This document shows positions 24,497-34,117 of a stretch of 64,000 nt of DNA, one piece after another. The stretch is from NCBI RefSeq assembly GCF_946407605.1, contig NZ_CAMJOS010000005.1:62001-126000 (forward strand), in the 5' to 3' direction. The notes beneath the pieces are model-generated. The model saw only the letters and a list, made by a program, of their open reading frames with translations, was not told where the DNA came from and did no database searches. Positions within the stretch are counted from its first letter, which is position 1, and each line of letters begins with the position of its first letter. The position numbers were made by a program, and so were the translations under genes. The DNA comes from an uncultured Prevotella sp. GTDB taxonomy: Bacteria > Bacteroidota > Bacteroidia > Bacteroidales > Bacteroidaceae.

Positions 24497-26322
24497 TTGA
24501 CAAATGTTTTTAGTGCTTCAGCCAATCTAGTGTTGTCCTCATGGTTCCTGACGGCGATACGCATGAACTGTTTTTCAGGGTCGAGACCTGGCTTAAGACT
24601 GCAGTCGCGAGTCAGGATGTTGTGCTGCTTCAGTGTGTAGATTACAATCTCGCTGGCCTTGTAAGGCGGCAACACCTCGCAGAGGAAATAGTTGGCCTGG
24701 GTTGGCATGATGCGCAGATAGGACACCTGGCGTAACTGCTGTTCAAAACTGTCGCGTTCAGCAATGAACTTGTCGCAGGCTCGCTGGTAGTCCTTCTCGT
24801 ATTTATTGTATATCTGCATGAAGAACTCGGCAAACGAGTTCATGTTCCAGATACTCACCTTCTTCTTAGTATGTGCGATGAGATCCTTATCGGCAGCGCA
24901 CAGGATGCCGAGTCGCAGACCAGGCACGCCGTAGCTCTTCGAGATGCTCTTCATCACCACCATGTGGGGATAGGCTTCGAGAATATCGTCGCTGAGCAAA
25001 GAATTGGTGGCATAGTCGACGCTGAAATCGACGAAGGATTCATCGACCACTAGACGAATTTGGCGTTCTTCGCACCACTTGGCCAGACGCAGCACGTCGG
25101 CTTTGGGTATGAAGTTACCTGAGGGGTTGTCAGGGTTGATGACCATCAATTGCTGGATGTCTTTGTCGCCAAAGAATGCCATCAGTTCATCAGCAGTATA
25201 GCGATAGTCCTCGTTGTTTGGAACAAAGGTCACCTGCAGGTCTTTGTCGTAGCGATTGGGATACTCCTCAAAGGTAGGACGGATAAAGCCAACTTTGAGG
25301 TTTGGGGTTTCTTCCATCAAGACCTTAATCAACTCGGCAGCACCATTGCCAGGCACGATATAAGGCTCGCTCACGCCAAAGCACTTGCTGGCGATGAGGG
25401 TATTGACCTTCATGCCAGAGGGATATTCCGTCAGCAAGGTGTCGAAGTTAGCACGGAGCTCGTCCTTCATGCGCTGACTGGGGAAGTAGGGGTTCACCAG
25501 ATAGCAGAAATCGAGCATCTGAGGGAAACGCCAGAAGCCACCATAGCGTCCATAGTACTTGCGCAGCACATCCTTCTCGTCAGCAAACAATGCCTCGGCA
25601 ATGTCGAGGTCCTGCTTGTCGTCAATCTCGTACCATTTCTCATTGCCGATAGGCAACGCCTTCATGTCGTGGTTGTTCAACAGCGAGATGATGCGCAGCA
25701 CGTTCTCGTAGTACTCGTTGTTACCCACCGCCTTAGTGTAGGCTTCGAGGAAGGGCACGTATTTCTGTTGCGAGAACTGGCGTGACAGCTTGTAGATATT
25801 CACCGTCTTATAGTACGAGTTCACGTCATTATAGTCGAAAGCATCCTTCGAGATAAAGTTCACGATATTATTGTCATCGTCCAATCGCACCATCGTGCCA
25901 TCCATCCACGTCTCGTACTTAGCCACTAAGGCGAGGTTGGGGCAGGGGTTCTGGATGAGCATGGGAATCATATTGTCACTCAGTATCAGATCGCTCTCGA
26001 TGAGCAGCGTGTCGTCCTCCTGCAACTTGTCCTTCACCAGCGCCAGCGAGTAGATGTTGTTGGTCTTGTCGTAAACAGGATTCTCAGCAAACTCGATGTT
26101 AAGAAGACAATCCTCTTTCCACTCATTTTGAATATACTCGCGCAGCTCCTTGCCTTTATAGCCTACGACGATGATAACACGAGTGAGCGACAACTTGGAG
26201 AGCTGTCCCAGCAGACGGTCGATGAGCTTGACACCATTGACAGGCACCATGCATTTGGTGTTGTCCTTTGTATATTCGCCTAATCTGCGGCCCATACCAG
26301 CCGCGAGGATGATTGCTTGCAT
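24493..26322 (-). CDS. Bifunctional nucleotidyltransferase (LicC-like) / class I PLP aminotransferase-fold enzyme
   Basis: The 609-residue fusion has two parts. Residues 1-about 245 are a sugar/alcohol-phosphate nucleotidyltransferase: QAIILAAGMGRRLGEYTKDNTKCMVPVNG, LLIESDLILSD and WYEIDDKQDLDIAE, closest in style to LicC-type CTP:phosphocholine cytidylyltransferases. Residues about 265-609 are a fold-type I PLP domain resembling HisC/CobD: VPGNGAAELIKVL, INPDNPSGNF, VVDESFVDFS, and the PLP lysine in MKSISKSYGVPGLRLG. CobD-like members decarboxylate phosphothreonine or phosphoserine. A possible job is making a CDP-activated amino-alcohol for the LicD protein; a plain aminotransferase is the alternative. 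It overlaps the next gene by 4 nt. Confidence 0.85.
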   Translation of the reverse strand: MQAIILAAGMGRRLGEYTKDNTKCMVPVNGVKLIDRLLGQLSKLSLTRVIIVVGYKGKELREYIQNEWKEDCLLNIEFAENPVYDKTNNIYSLALVKDKLQEDDTLLIESDLILSDNMIPMLIQNPCPNLALVAKYETWMDGTMVRLDDDNNIVNFISKDAFDYNDVNSYYKTVNIYKLSRQFSQQKYVPFLEAYTKAVGNNEYYENVLRIISLLNNHDMKALPIGNEKWYEIDDKQDLDIAEALFADEKDVLRKYYGRYGGFWRFPQMLDFCYLVNPYFPSQRMKDELRANFDTLLTEYPSGMKVNTLIASKCFGVSEPYIVPGNGAAELIKVLMEETPNLKVGFIRPTFEEYPNRYDKDLQVTFVPNNEDYRYTADELMAFFGDKDIQQLMVINPDNPSGNFIPKADVLRLAKWCEERQIRLVVDESFVDFSVDYATNSLLSDDILEAYPHMVVMKSISKSYGVPGLRLGILCAADKDLIAHTKKKVSIWNMNSFAEFFMQIYNKYEKDYQRACDKFIAERDSFEQQLRQVSYLRIMPTQANYFLCEVLPPYKASEIVIYTLKQHNILTRDCSLKPGLDPEKQFMRIAVRNHEDNTRLAEALKTFVK

Positions 26323-26331
26323 ATTGTTGTG

Positions 26332-27894
26332 TTATTTTGATTTGTAAGTTATTGGTGTTCCTTCTTCTTTCATGATACTGGCCACCTGTTGGGGCGTCAG
26401 CGATACTCGGCCTTTCATGAACTCTGGCACGTTATAGCTCTTCAGAAACTGGCGATGGACGTCAGGGTTGCGCATCGGCAATTCAAATGGCTTTGAACCA
26501 CGACCCTCTGCATCGATATGGGCAATGAAGGGACGGGTAAACACGCCATCGTAGCGGCGTGAGGAGAAGATGATCCAGCGACCATTGCTCGACCACGAGT
26601 GATAGCTCTCCGTATCAATGCTATTAATCTCATCAAGAGGTCTTACAGTCTCTTCATAATCATCTCCATTATCCTCTATTCTCTTTCCACCTTCCTTTTT
26701 CCACTTTCCACTATTTAGGTCCATGATCCACAAGTCAGCATCGTGATGCCAGATGTGGAAACAGCCCCATTCGCCCAATGTGAAGAGCAGCCAGCGACCA
26801 TCGGGCGAGATGCGTGGGAAGGTGGCACTCATGCTTGGGTGGAGGGAGTCTGTGGCTGCGGCGTCGAAGACGAGCTCACGAGGACCAAAGGTCTTGGTCT
26901 GTGGGTCAAACGTCTTACGATAGATGTTGTATTTCACCTCCTGGGCACGCATCATAATCTCTCCCATATCCACGCTGTCGGCCTCGTATTCAAAGTGGGC
27001 ACTACAGAAATAGAGCGTCTTGCCGTCAGGTGCCCAGCAAGGGAATATCTCCAACTCGTTGGGTTGTTGCTCAATGGTAGTCACCTCGTGACGGTCTATG
27101 TCGTAGAGTATTAGATCGCTCTCGGCATCAAGCACCTCAATCTTCTCCAGTGCTGATGTGTGGAAACATTGCAAGGTCTTGTTGGTGCTATAGGCGATGA
27201 GCTTCATCGTGGGATGCCAAGCGGGATAGACACCTGCCGAGATGAGCGAGTCGTTATTCATGTCAATCTTCTCCAGCTCACCATCATAGGCAATCAGCGT
27301 GCCGCCATGGGTCTGACGGGCATGAAACTGCATGCGGTCTGGGTTGTATTGCTGGAAGTTATGGCAGTTGACACACTGACCTCCACTCTCTGTTGAGCAA
27401 AGCATATTGTCAACAAATACCTCTTCGTCGAAGGTCTCCAGACTGCGTTGGTTCAGCGTCAGCTCCTCATAAGAAACATAAGAGGGTGAGATGAGACGGT
27501 AGCTGATCCAAGGGTCGATGGAATCGGGCGATACATAGATATTAAATGGTTTGAAGCGCGTCCATTGCTCTTTGTCTCTGGCAAAGACCTCCACACTGAT
27601 GGCCTGTCCCTTGGCCTTCGCTGTCAGGGTTTTCCAGTCCTCGATGTCTGGTCGGGCTTTTGGTCCGTCGCAGACGATTTCTTCCTCACCAGCAGAGAAA
27701 CGTACCACTACCTCGTCAGCAGGTCCTAACAGCTCGAAGTTCAAGGGTGCTACGTTGATGGGCACCGTCACCTCCTGATAGTCAGGATAGATGCGTGGCG
27801 AAATCTTGCTCTGTGTATACTGTTCTGGCACTTGCGGACCAGTGCAGGCTGCCAGCAGACAGGTGATGATGAGTATGTAGAGGTACTGCTTCAT
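26332..27894 (-). CDS. PD40/TolB-like beta-propeller lipoprotein with CxxCH motif
   Basis: The 520-residue lipoprotein has signal LYILIITCLLAACTGP and WD40-like PD40 repeats (YPAWHPTMKLIAYSTN, FPCWAPDGKTLYFCSA, FPRISPDGRWLLFTLG, YHSWSSNGRWIIFSSRR). A CVNCHNF motif lies at about residues 175-181, ahead of the propeller, which is the haem c attachment pattern CxxCH. Residues about 394-414 (SGKWKKEGGKRIEDNGDD) are encoded by a purine-rich repeat like the spacer at 21587-21621 and look like an inserted loop. It overlaps the upstream DUF6057 gene by 4 nt. Function is unknown; a scaffold or sensor at the envelope is possible. Confidence 0.8.
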   Translation of the reverse strand: MKQYLYILIITCLLAACTGPQVPEQYTQSKISPRIYPDYQEVTVPINVAPLNFELLGPADEVVVRFSAGEEEIVCDGPKARPDIEDWKTLTAKAKGQAISVEVFARDKEQWTRFKPFNIYVSPDSIDPWISYRLISPSYVSYEELTLNQRSLETFDEEVFVDNMLCSTESGGQCVNCHNFQQYNPDRMQFHARQTHGGTLIAYDGELEKIDMNNDSLISAGVYPAWHPTMKLIAYSTNKTLQCFHTSALEKIEVLDAESDLILYDIDRHEVTTIEQQPNELEIFPCWAPDGKTLYFCSAHFEYEADSVDMGEIMMRAQEVKYNIYRKTFDPQTKTFGPRELVFDAAATDSLHPSMSATFPRISPDGRWLLFTLGEWGCFHIWHHDADLWIMDLNSGKWKKEGGKRIEDNGDDYEETVRPLDEINSIDTESYHSWSSNGRWIIFSSRRYDGVFTRPFIAHIDAEGRGSKPFELPMRNPDVHRQFLKSYNVPEFMKGRVSLTPQQVASIMKEEGTPITYKSK

Positions 27895-29396
27895 TGTTCT
27901 ATCAGGTTCTTATGGTTGTTACGATAATAGCCCATGGTGAACTCTGCCAGACGGCGCTGTTCCTGAGTAGCCCCTTGGGTGCTCATGATTTGCTCAAACA
28001 AGAACATTTCCTGCTGCGACTGGTCGGCAGTCAGGAAGTCATCGTCGCGCAGCAAAGGTAAAATATGTCGGAACTCTGTGGCACGGACTACCAGATGCGG
28101 GTCTTGAATGAAAGTTTCCATGTGTTTTGCCCACGATTTGTGGAAGTCGGTCTTCTTCAATAGGTTCACAAAACGCTGGGCTGCCACAGGCTCGTTGTTC
28201 AAGATAGAACACATCGCCATAAGTTTCAGACGCTCTACCGTCCAACCATATTCCACGCCATCCTCCATGCACCAACGATAGCAGTAGTTGGGAATGCCAT
28301 ATTGCAGATAGAGCAACTTGCCTGCAGTGTGGACGGTATGTATGACGAAAGGCGCAGCAGGTCGCTTGGCACCCTCAGGATAGTCGCGGGTCTTGCTGAA
28401 TGGCTGTCCCTGATTAAACAGCGCCAGATTACGCATCATGCAGATGAGTCGGGTGGGCTCGCCCTTGACGTTCTTTGCCGTTTCGAGTACCTCGGCCCAT
28501 TGTCCTTTCTCAATGCTGCGTGTCATGCTAAGCTCACGGTGTAGGTTCTCGTCTCTATTCCAGAATAAGGAAAGCCCTATAACTGTCACTACGACGATGC
28601 CGATGTTGAGCCATCGTGCTGATTTGATAGTGGGCTTGAGGGCCATCACCACCATACTGGCAAAGAGCACGATATAGGGGAGGTTATAGACAAAGAAACG
28701 CTCCCCCTGATGGGCAAACACAGGTAGTGCAACCCAATAGATGTTGACGATGTTGGTTTCGTGGAAAACTATGAAATACCCAAAGATAGGCCAAAGGATA
28801 ATCAGTATAAGAGCCAGGAAAAAGTCTCCTCCGAAACCCTTTTTATCGCGCCATGAGGTGATGCCCATTAGCGCAGTGGCTAATAGGGCATAGAATCCAA
28901 AGACCATATAGCCCAATCCTGCGGCAAAGATGATATAAAAAGAGGATAGGTGATAGCGACGTGGCATCACTCGATAGCCCCATACCAATGCCAACACCAC
29001 GATGCTGCCAATGGTAGCACAGAAGGCGTGACCAGGCAGTTTGAGATAATAGATCCAATAGCCCAGGGTGACGATGGTGAGCAGCAACGAGGCTGTGGGA
29101 ATCAGCGTCAGCCAAAGATTCTTCAGTCGGAAAGCTCGCTGGCATAGCCATATAAAAAAAGCCCAGAGAAGGCATAGGATGCCTGCTCCGAGCATAGGGT
29201 AATAAAAGAATTGAGTGAGATAACATCCTGCCCATGTCAGCAGTCCACCAGCTTTTACCATCTGCTGCTCAAAGAACAGCGTGGAGTGTAGAAACAGGTT
29301 CTGCTCCTGCAAGGCATAGAGCACATCTGATTCGAGCACCACCAGCAGTATGGCTGCTATCAGCGGAAACAGATAGGGAAGGAGTCTCTTCACCAT
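27891..29396 (-). CDS. DUF6057-like polytopic membrane protein
   Basis: The 501-residue protein has about ten hydrophobic segments in the first 290 residues (from MVKRLLPYLFPLIAAILLVVLESDVLYA). A soluble helical C-terminal region follows (about 295-501: RSIEKGQWAEVLETAKNVKGEPTRLICMMRNLALFNQGQ), which looks TPR-like. This layout matches Bacteroidota proteins annotated as DUF6057. No catalytic motif is evident. It overlaps the PD40 lipoprotein gene by 4 nt, so the two products probably work together. It lies 20 bp after metG; that gap and the metG stop are made of a TGGTGAACGGTTAATGG-type spacer repeat. Confidence 0.75.
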   Translation of the reverse strand: MVKRLLPYLFPLIAAILLVVLESDVLYALQEQNLFLHSTLFFEQQMVKAGGLLTWAGCYLTQFFYYPMLGAGILCLLWAFFIWLCQRAFRLKNLWLTLIPTASLLLTIVTLGYWIYYLKLPGHAFCATIGSIVVLALVWGYRVMPRRYHLSSFYIIFAAGLGYMVFGFYALLATALMGITSWRDKKGFGGDFFLALILIILWPIFGYFIVFHETNIVNIYWVALPVFAHQGERFFVYNLPYIVLFASMVVMALKPTIKSARWLNIGIVVVTVIGLSLFWNRDENLHRELSMTRSIEKGQWAEVLETAKNVKGEPTRLICMMRNLALFNQGQPFSKTRDYPEGAKRPAAPFVIHTVHTAGKLLYLQYGIPNYCYRWCMEDGVEYGWTVERLKLMAMCSILNNEPVAAQRFVNLLKKTDFHKSWAKHMETFIQDPHLVVRATEFRHILPLLRDDDFLTADQSQQEMFLFEQIMSTQGATQEQRRLAEFTMGYYRNNHKNLIEQ

Positions 29397-29416
29397 TAAC
29401 CGTTCACCATTTACAA

Positions 29417-31483
29417 TTAACCAACCTGGCTTCCTGGCTTCACATCCTTTGTGGTTGTAACCACACTCAGACTCTCGTCAAAGTCAACAGCGCTAAGAAT
29501 CATACCCTGACTCTCGATACCCATCATGTTACGTGTAGCAAAGTTGGCCACAAAGAGGATACGCTTACCAATTAATTCCTCAGGATTCTCGTAGAAGGCA
29601 GCAATACCCGAGCAGATGGTACGATCGGTACCAGAACCATCGTCGATGGTGAACTGCAGGAGTTTCTTGCTCTTCTTAACCTTCTGACAATCCTTAACCA
29701 GACCTACACGGATGTCGAGCTTCTCAAACTCCTCGAAGCTAACGGTATCCTTGACTGGAGCAGCCTTGTAGGCGGCAGCCTCGTTGGCTTTCTTGGTAGC
29801 CTCCAGCTTATCCAGCTGTTTCTGGATTACCTCGTCCTCAATCTTCTCGAACAGCAGAGCAGGCTCGCCCAGCTGATGACCAGCCTCCAGGAGATCGGTG
29901 CTTCCCAGCTGCTCCCACTCGAAGTTGCTGATGTTCAGCATCTCGCGAAGCTTCTTACTGCTGAATGGCAGGAATGGCTCAAAAGCGATAGCGAGGTTAG
30001 CTGTAAGCTGCAAGCAGATGTTCAGGATAGTCTCGCAACGCTTTGGATCAGTCTTCCAAACCTTCCAAGGCTCACACTCTGTGATATAGCGGTTACCAAT
30101 ACGAGCCAGGTTCATAGCCTCGAACTGAGCATCGCGGAACTTGAACTGCTCCAGCAGAGCCTCAACCTTAGCCTTTACATCCTTAAACTCCTCAAGGGCC
30201 TGCTTATCTACATCCTGCAACTCGCCACAAGCAGGAACCACACCGTTCCAGTACTTCTTGGTGAGCTGAAGGGCACGGTTTACGAAGTTACCGTAAACAG
30301 CTACGAGTTCGTTGTTATTGCGATCCTGGAAATCCTTCCAAGTGAAGTTATTATCCTTTGTCTCAGGTGCATTGGCTGTCAGTACATAGCGCAATACATC
30401 CTGCTTACCAGGCATATCAACCAGATACTCGTGGAGCCATACAGCCCAGTTACGAGAGGTTGAAATCTTATCGTTCTCAAGGTTCAGGAACTCGTTGGCG
30501 GGTACGTTATCAGGCATGATATACTTACCGTGAGCCTTCATCATTACAGGGAAGATGATACAGTGGAACACGATGTTGTCCTTACCGATGAAGTGAACCA
30601 GACGAGTATCCTCATCCTGCCACCACTTCTCCCAGTTGCCCCACTTCTCGGGTTCCTTCTCGCAAAGCTCTTTGGTGTTTGATACATAGCCGATAGGGGC
30701 GTCGAACCATACATACAGCACTTTGCCGTCAGCACCCTCTACAGGCACAGGGATACCCCAATCCAAGTCGCGCGTCATAGCACGAGGCTGCAGGTCCATA
30801 TCGAGCCAAGACTTGCACTGGCCATAGACATTTGAGCGCCACTCCTTGTGACCCTCCAGAATCCACTGCTTCAACCAGTCCTGATACTCGTTCAGAGGCA
30901 GATACCAGTTCTTGGTCTCCTTCAACACAGGGGTAGAACCACTGATGGTTGACTTGGGGTTGATGAGCTCGGTGGGAGAGAGGTCGCGTCCGCACTTCTC
31001 ACACTGGTCACCATAGGCGCCCTCGTTGTGGCAGTAGGGGCACTCGCCCACCACGTAACGGTCGGCCAGGAACTGCTTGGCTTCCTCGTCGTAGAGCTGA
31101 GCGGTGGTCTTCTCCACCAACTTGCCCTCGTCGTAGAGTTTCTTAAACCACTCGGCAGCAAACTTATGGTGAGTCTCACTGGTAGTACGGCTATAGATAT
31201 CGAACGAGATACCAAACTCCTCGAACGAATCCTTAATCATCTTATGATAGCGGTCAACCACATCCTGAGGAGTGATACCCTCTTTACGGGCACGAACGGT
31301 AATGGGCACACCGTGCTCGTCTGAACCTCCGATAAACATGACGTCGCGCTTCTTCAGACGGAGGTACCGCACATAGATGTCTGCTGGTACGTAAACACCA
31401 GCCAGGTGACCAATATGCACACCACCATTGGCATAGGGTAGGGCTGAGGTCACGGTTATTCTTTTATAATTTTTCTGTTCCAT
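29417..31483 (-). CDS. metG: Methionine-tRNA ligase with C-terminal tRNA-binding domain
   Basis: The 688-residue enzyme charges tRNA-Met. It has the HIGH motif in [20 protein letters not shown], the zinc knuckle [18 protein letters not shown], the KMSKS-equivalent KISTSRNW, and a C-terminal EMAP/OB-fold domain ([20 protein letters not shown] to the end) used for dimerisation and tRNA binding. KISTS in place of KMSKS is a divergence I believe is normal for this phylum. ATG 31483 is the start: the ATG at 31513 lies within the TACCTTTG promoter. It heads the operon with DUF6057 and PD40 genes. Confidence 0.96.
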   Translation of the reverse strand: MEQKNYKRITVTSALPYANGGVHIGHLAGVYVPADIYVRYLRLKKRDVMFIGGSDEHGVPITVRARKEGITPQDVVDRYHKMIKDSFEEFGISFDIYSRTTSETHHKFAAEWFKKLYDEGKLVEKTTAQLYDEEAKQFLADRYVVGECPYCHNEGAYGDQCEKCGRDLSPTELINPKSTISGSTPVLKETKNWYLPLNEYQDWLKQWILEGHKEWRSNVYGQCKSWLDMDLQPRAMTRDLDWGIPVPVEGADGKVLYVWFDAPIGYVSNTKELCEKEPEKWGNWEKWWQDEDTRLVHFIGKDNIVFHCIIFPVMMKAHGKYIMPDNVPANEFLNLENDKISTSRNWAVWLHEYLVDMPGKQDVLRYVLTANAPETKDNNFTWKDFQDRNNNELVAVYGNFVNRALQLTKKYWNGVVPACGELQDVDKQALEEFKDVKAKVEALLEQFKFRDAQFEAMNLARIGNRYITECEPWKVWKTDPKRCETILNICLQLTANLAIAFEPFLPFSSKKLREMLNISNFEWEQLGSTDLLEAGHQLGEPALLFEKIEDEVIQKQLDKLEATKKANEAAAYKAAPVKDTVSFEEFEKLDIRVGLVKDCQKVKKSKKLLQFTIDDGSGTDRTICSGIAAFYENPEELIGKRILFVANFATRNMMGIESQGMILSAVDFDESLSVVTTTKDVKPGSQVG

Positions 31484-31510
31484 ATTATAATATAATGTGT
31501 ATTTGAGGTG

Positions 31511-31518
31511 CAAAGGTA
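31511..31518 (-). promoter_or_regulatory. Promoter of metG and the following genes
   Basis: A TACCTTTG -7 element reads toward ATG 31483 with an AT-rich leader of about 20 nt. Confidence 0.7.
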
Positions 31519-31583
31519 CGAATAAGTGAGCGAAAATGCAAATAATAATATAATAAACAATCAGTTTATGCGTTATTTTTAAT

Positions 31584-32522
31584 GTGTTAAGGCGAAATCT
31601 ATGGATATTGGCCCTGTTACTGATGGCCTCGTTGGAAATGCAGGCACAGTACGATCCGTCGTTCAGTCACTACTGGGCGATGGAACCATCGTATAACCCT
31701 GCCGCTGCTGGTAAACAGAACAAACTGAACGTGGTGGGTGCCTATAACATGTCGTTGGTGGGCTTTGAACATAATCCGCGTACCATGTACATTTCTGCCG
31801 ACCTGCCCTTCCAATTTATTGGAATGACCCATGGCGTGGGCGTGCAGATGGTGAATGATGATATCGGTGTGTTCTCGCACAAGAAATTCTCGGTGATGTA
31901 TGCCCCAAAGTTGAAGCTATTGGGTGGTGTGCTGAGCATTGGTGTGCAGCCAGCCATGTTGAGTGAGAACCTGAAAGGCTCGGAACTGGATTTTGACGAA
32001 AAAGGCGACCTGGCCTTCCCCACGTCAGACGCCACAGGAACGGCCTTCGACCTGAACGCAGGTTTGTACTATCAGCAGAAGTCTTGGTATGCTGGTGCGT
32101 CAGTCCAACATATCCTCTCACCACGTATTGAAATAGGTGAAACGAACGAATTAGACGTGGATATGTCGTATTATTTTACGGCTGGATGCAATATTCGACT
32201 GAAAAATCCGTTCTTTACAATACAGCCCTCTATTATGGGACGCTCTGACGGCGTTGGCTATCGGGCCGACATTACCTCCCGTCTGACGTATGCCTTTGAG
32301 GAAAGACTGATGTATGTGGGTGCGGGTTATAGTCCCACCAACTCCGTCACTCTCTATGTGGGCGGCAAGTTTCACGGTGTGATGCTGGGCTACAGCTACG
32401 AGTACAACACCACGGTGAAGAGTCTGGGCAATGGCGGACACGAGTTGTTCGTGGGGTATCAGACCGATGTGAACTTCCAGAAGAAAGGACGCAATCGTCA
32501 TCAGAGTGTGAGACTACTTTGA
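31584..32522 (+). CDS. porP: PorP/SprF-family type IX secretion system membrane protein
   Basis: The 312-residue protein begins at GTG 31584, the only start that keeps the signal peptide [55 protein letters not shown] is the PorP/SprF hallmark; the rest is an outer-membrane beta-barrel. PorP/SprF proteins work at the outer membrane with GldK/N rings, anchoring or guiding T9SS cargo. It lies 47 bp ahead of gldK in the conserved order porP-KLMN. No TAnnTTTG promoter was found in the 70-100 bp upstream. Confidence 0.93.
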   Translation: MLRRNLWILALLLMASLEMQAQYDPSFSHYWAMEPSYNPAAAGKQNKLNVVGAYNMSLVGFEHNPRTMYISADLPFQFIGMTHGVGVQMVNDDIGVFSHKKFSVMYAPKLKLLGGVLSIGVQPAMLSENLKGSELDFDEKGDLAFPTSDATGTAFDLNAGLYYQQKSWYAGASVQHILSPRIEIGETNELDVDMSYYFTAGCNIRLKNPFFTIQPSIMGRSDGVGYRADITSRLTYAFEERLMYVGAGYSPTNSVTLYVGGKFHGVMLGYSYEYNTTVKSLGNGGHELFVGYQTDVNFQKKGRNRHQSVRLL

Positions 32523-32569
32523 TAAAAAGAATAATAATTAAAGAGGAAAAGAAGTAAAAAAACGAAGAT

Positions 32570-34072
32570 ATGAGACAGTTATTGAATATGAAGAAGCAGA
32601 AAGGTGACTGGGTGAGAAGGATGATGCCTTTTTACCTGCTTTCCTTTTTGCTCTTGATGGTCTCTTGCTTTGGTGGCAAGGAGACTACCGCTAACGGCGG
32701 TGAACTGACCGGTGCCAGCGGCAAAGGCTTTGCAGAGCCTGCACCCTATGGCATGGTACTCATCAAACGTGGTCATCTGCGCATGGGTCTTGAGACTCCC
32801 GACTCGCTTTGGGGTAGACAGACGCCTGTGAGGGACATCTCAGTTGAGGGCTTCTGGATGGACGATACGGAGATTACGAACTCCGAGTATCGTCAGTTCG
32901 TGAACTATGTGCGTGACTCCATCATCCGTGAGCGTCTGGCCGATCCCAACTATGGTGGCGACGAGAGCTACAAGATTGAGGAAGACAAGAACGGTGACCC
33001 CGTGAAGCCTCACCTGAACTGGAAGAAAAGTCTGCCGCGCAAGCCCAACGAGGATGAGTTGCGTGCCATTGAAAGTGTCTATACCATCAACCCCGTAACA
33101 GGTGAGAAGATGCTCGATGCCTCGCAGATGAACTACCGCTATGAGGTTTACGACTATACTGAGGCGGCCCTGCGTCGCAACCGTTTGAATCCGCGAGAGC
33201 GTAATTTGAACACCGATGTGGCTGTTGATGACAATGAGAAGGTGTATATCTCGAAAGATACTGCCTATATCGATGATGAGGGAAGAATCGTTCGTCAGAC
33301 CATCGAACGAGAGCTCTCTGGTCCTTGGGACTTCCTGAACACCTATATTATTAATATTTATCCTGACACCACTTGCTGGGTGAACGACTTCCCCAATGCC
33401 GACAACGAGACATATATGCGTAACTACTTCTCGAATGCGGCATACAACGACTATCCCGTGGTGGGTGTCACTTGGGAACAGGCTAACGCCTTTTGTGCTT
33501 GGCGTACGGAGTTCCTGCTGAAAGGCCTCGGTCCAGCTGCCCGCTATGTGCAGCGCTATCGTCTGCCGACAGAGGCAGAGTGGGAGTTCGCGGCCCGTGG
33601 TAAGGACCAGAACGAGTTCCCTTGGACCAACGAAGATGTGGCCAGTGGCAAGGGATGCTTCTATGCCAACTTCAAGCCCGATAATGGTAACTACACCAAA
33701 GATGGTAACTTGATTACCTCGAAGGTGGGTATCTATAATGCCAATACTAACGGACTCTTCGATATGGCAGGTAATGTGGCTGAGTGGACCTCAACCATCT
33801 ATACCGATGCAGGTGTTGATGCCATGAACGACATCAATCCGCAGCTGAAGTACAATGCTGCTATTGAGGATCCCTATCGTCTGAAGAAGAAGAGTGTGCG
33901 TGGTGGCTCGTGGAAAGACCCTGAGAGTTATATCCGTTCGGCATGGCGCAGTAGTGAGTATCAGAACCAGCCCCGCTCGTTCATTGGTTTCCGCTGTGTA
34001 CGTTCGCTGGCCAATACCAGTAGCGAGAAAGCCAAACCCGTCAAAGCCTCGACTAAGAAATCAAGGAAATAA
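32570..34072 (+). CDS. gldK: Type IX secretion system ring lipoprotein GldK/PorK
   Basis: The 500-residue protein has a lipoprotein signal (MMPFYLLSFLLLMVSCFGGKE) and a formylglycine-generating-enzyme/SUMF1-like domain: YGMVLIKRGHLRMG, VEGFWMDDTEITNSEYRQFV, YRLPTEAEWEFAARGKDQ, NGLFDMAGNVAEWTS, and RSFIGFRC at the end. GldK forms the periplasmic ring with GldN beneath the outer membrane. An ATG at 32588 (MKKQKGDW) is an alternative start. It is the second gene of the T9SS operon. Confidence 0.95.
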   Translation: MRQLLNMKKQKGDWVRRMMPFYLLSFLLLMVSCFGGKETTANGGELTGASGKGFAEPAPYGMVLIKRGHLRMGLETPDSLWGRQTPVRDISVEGFWMDDTEITNSEYRQFVNYVRDSIIRERLADPNYGGDESYKIEEDKNGDPVKPHLNWKKSLPRKPNEDELRAIESVYTINPVTGEKMLDASQMNYRYEVYDYTEAALRRNRLNPRERNLNTDVAVDDNEKVYISKDTAYIDDEGRIVRQTIERELSGPWDFLNTYIINIYPDTTCWVNDFPNADNETYMRNYFSNAAYNDYPVVGVTWEQANAFCAWRTEFLLKGLGPAARYVQRYRLPTEAEWEFAARGKDQNEFPWTNEDVASGKGCFYANFKPDNGNYTKDGNLITSKVGIYNANTNGLFDMAGNVAEWTSTIYTDAGVDAMNDINPQLKYNAAIEDPYRLKKKSVRGGSWKDPESYIRSAWRSSEYQNQPRSFIGFRCVRSLANTSSEKAKPVKASTKKSRK

Positions 34073-34117
34073 TGGGTAATGCCGTAATATCGTAATAACG
34101 AAAAAACGTTTATCGCA

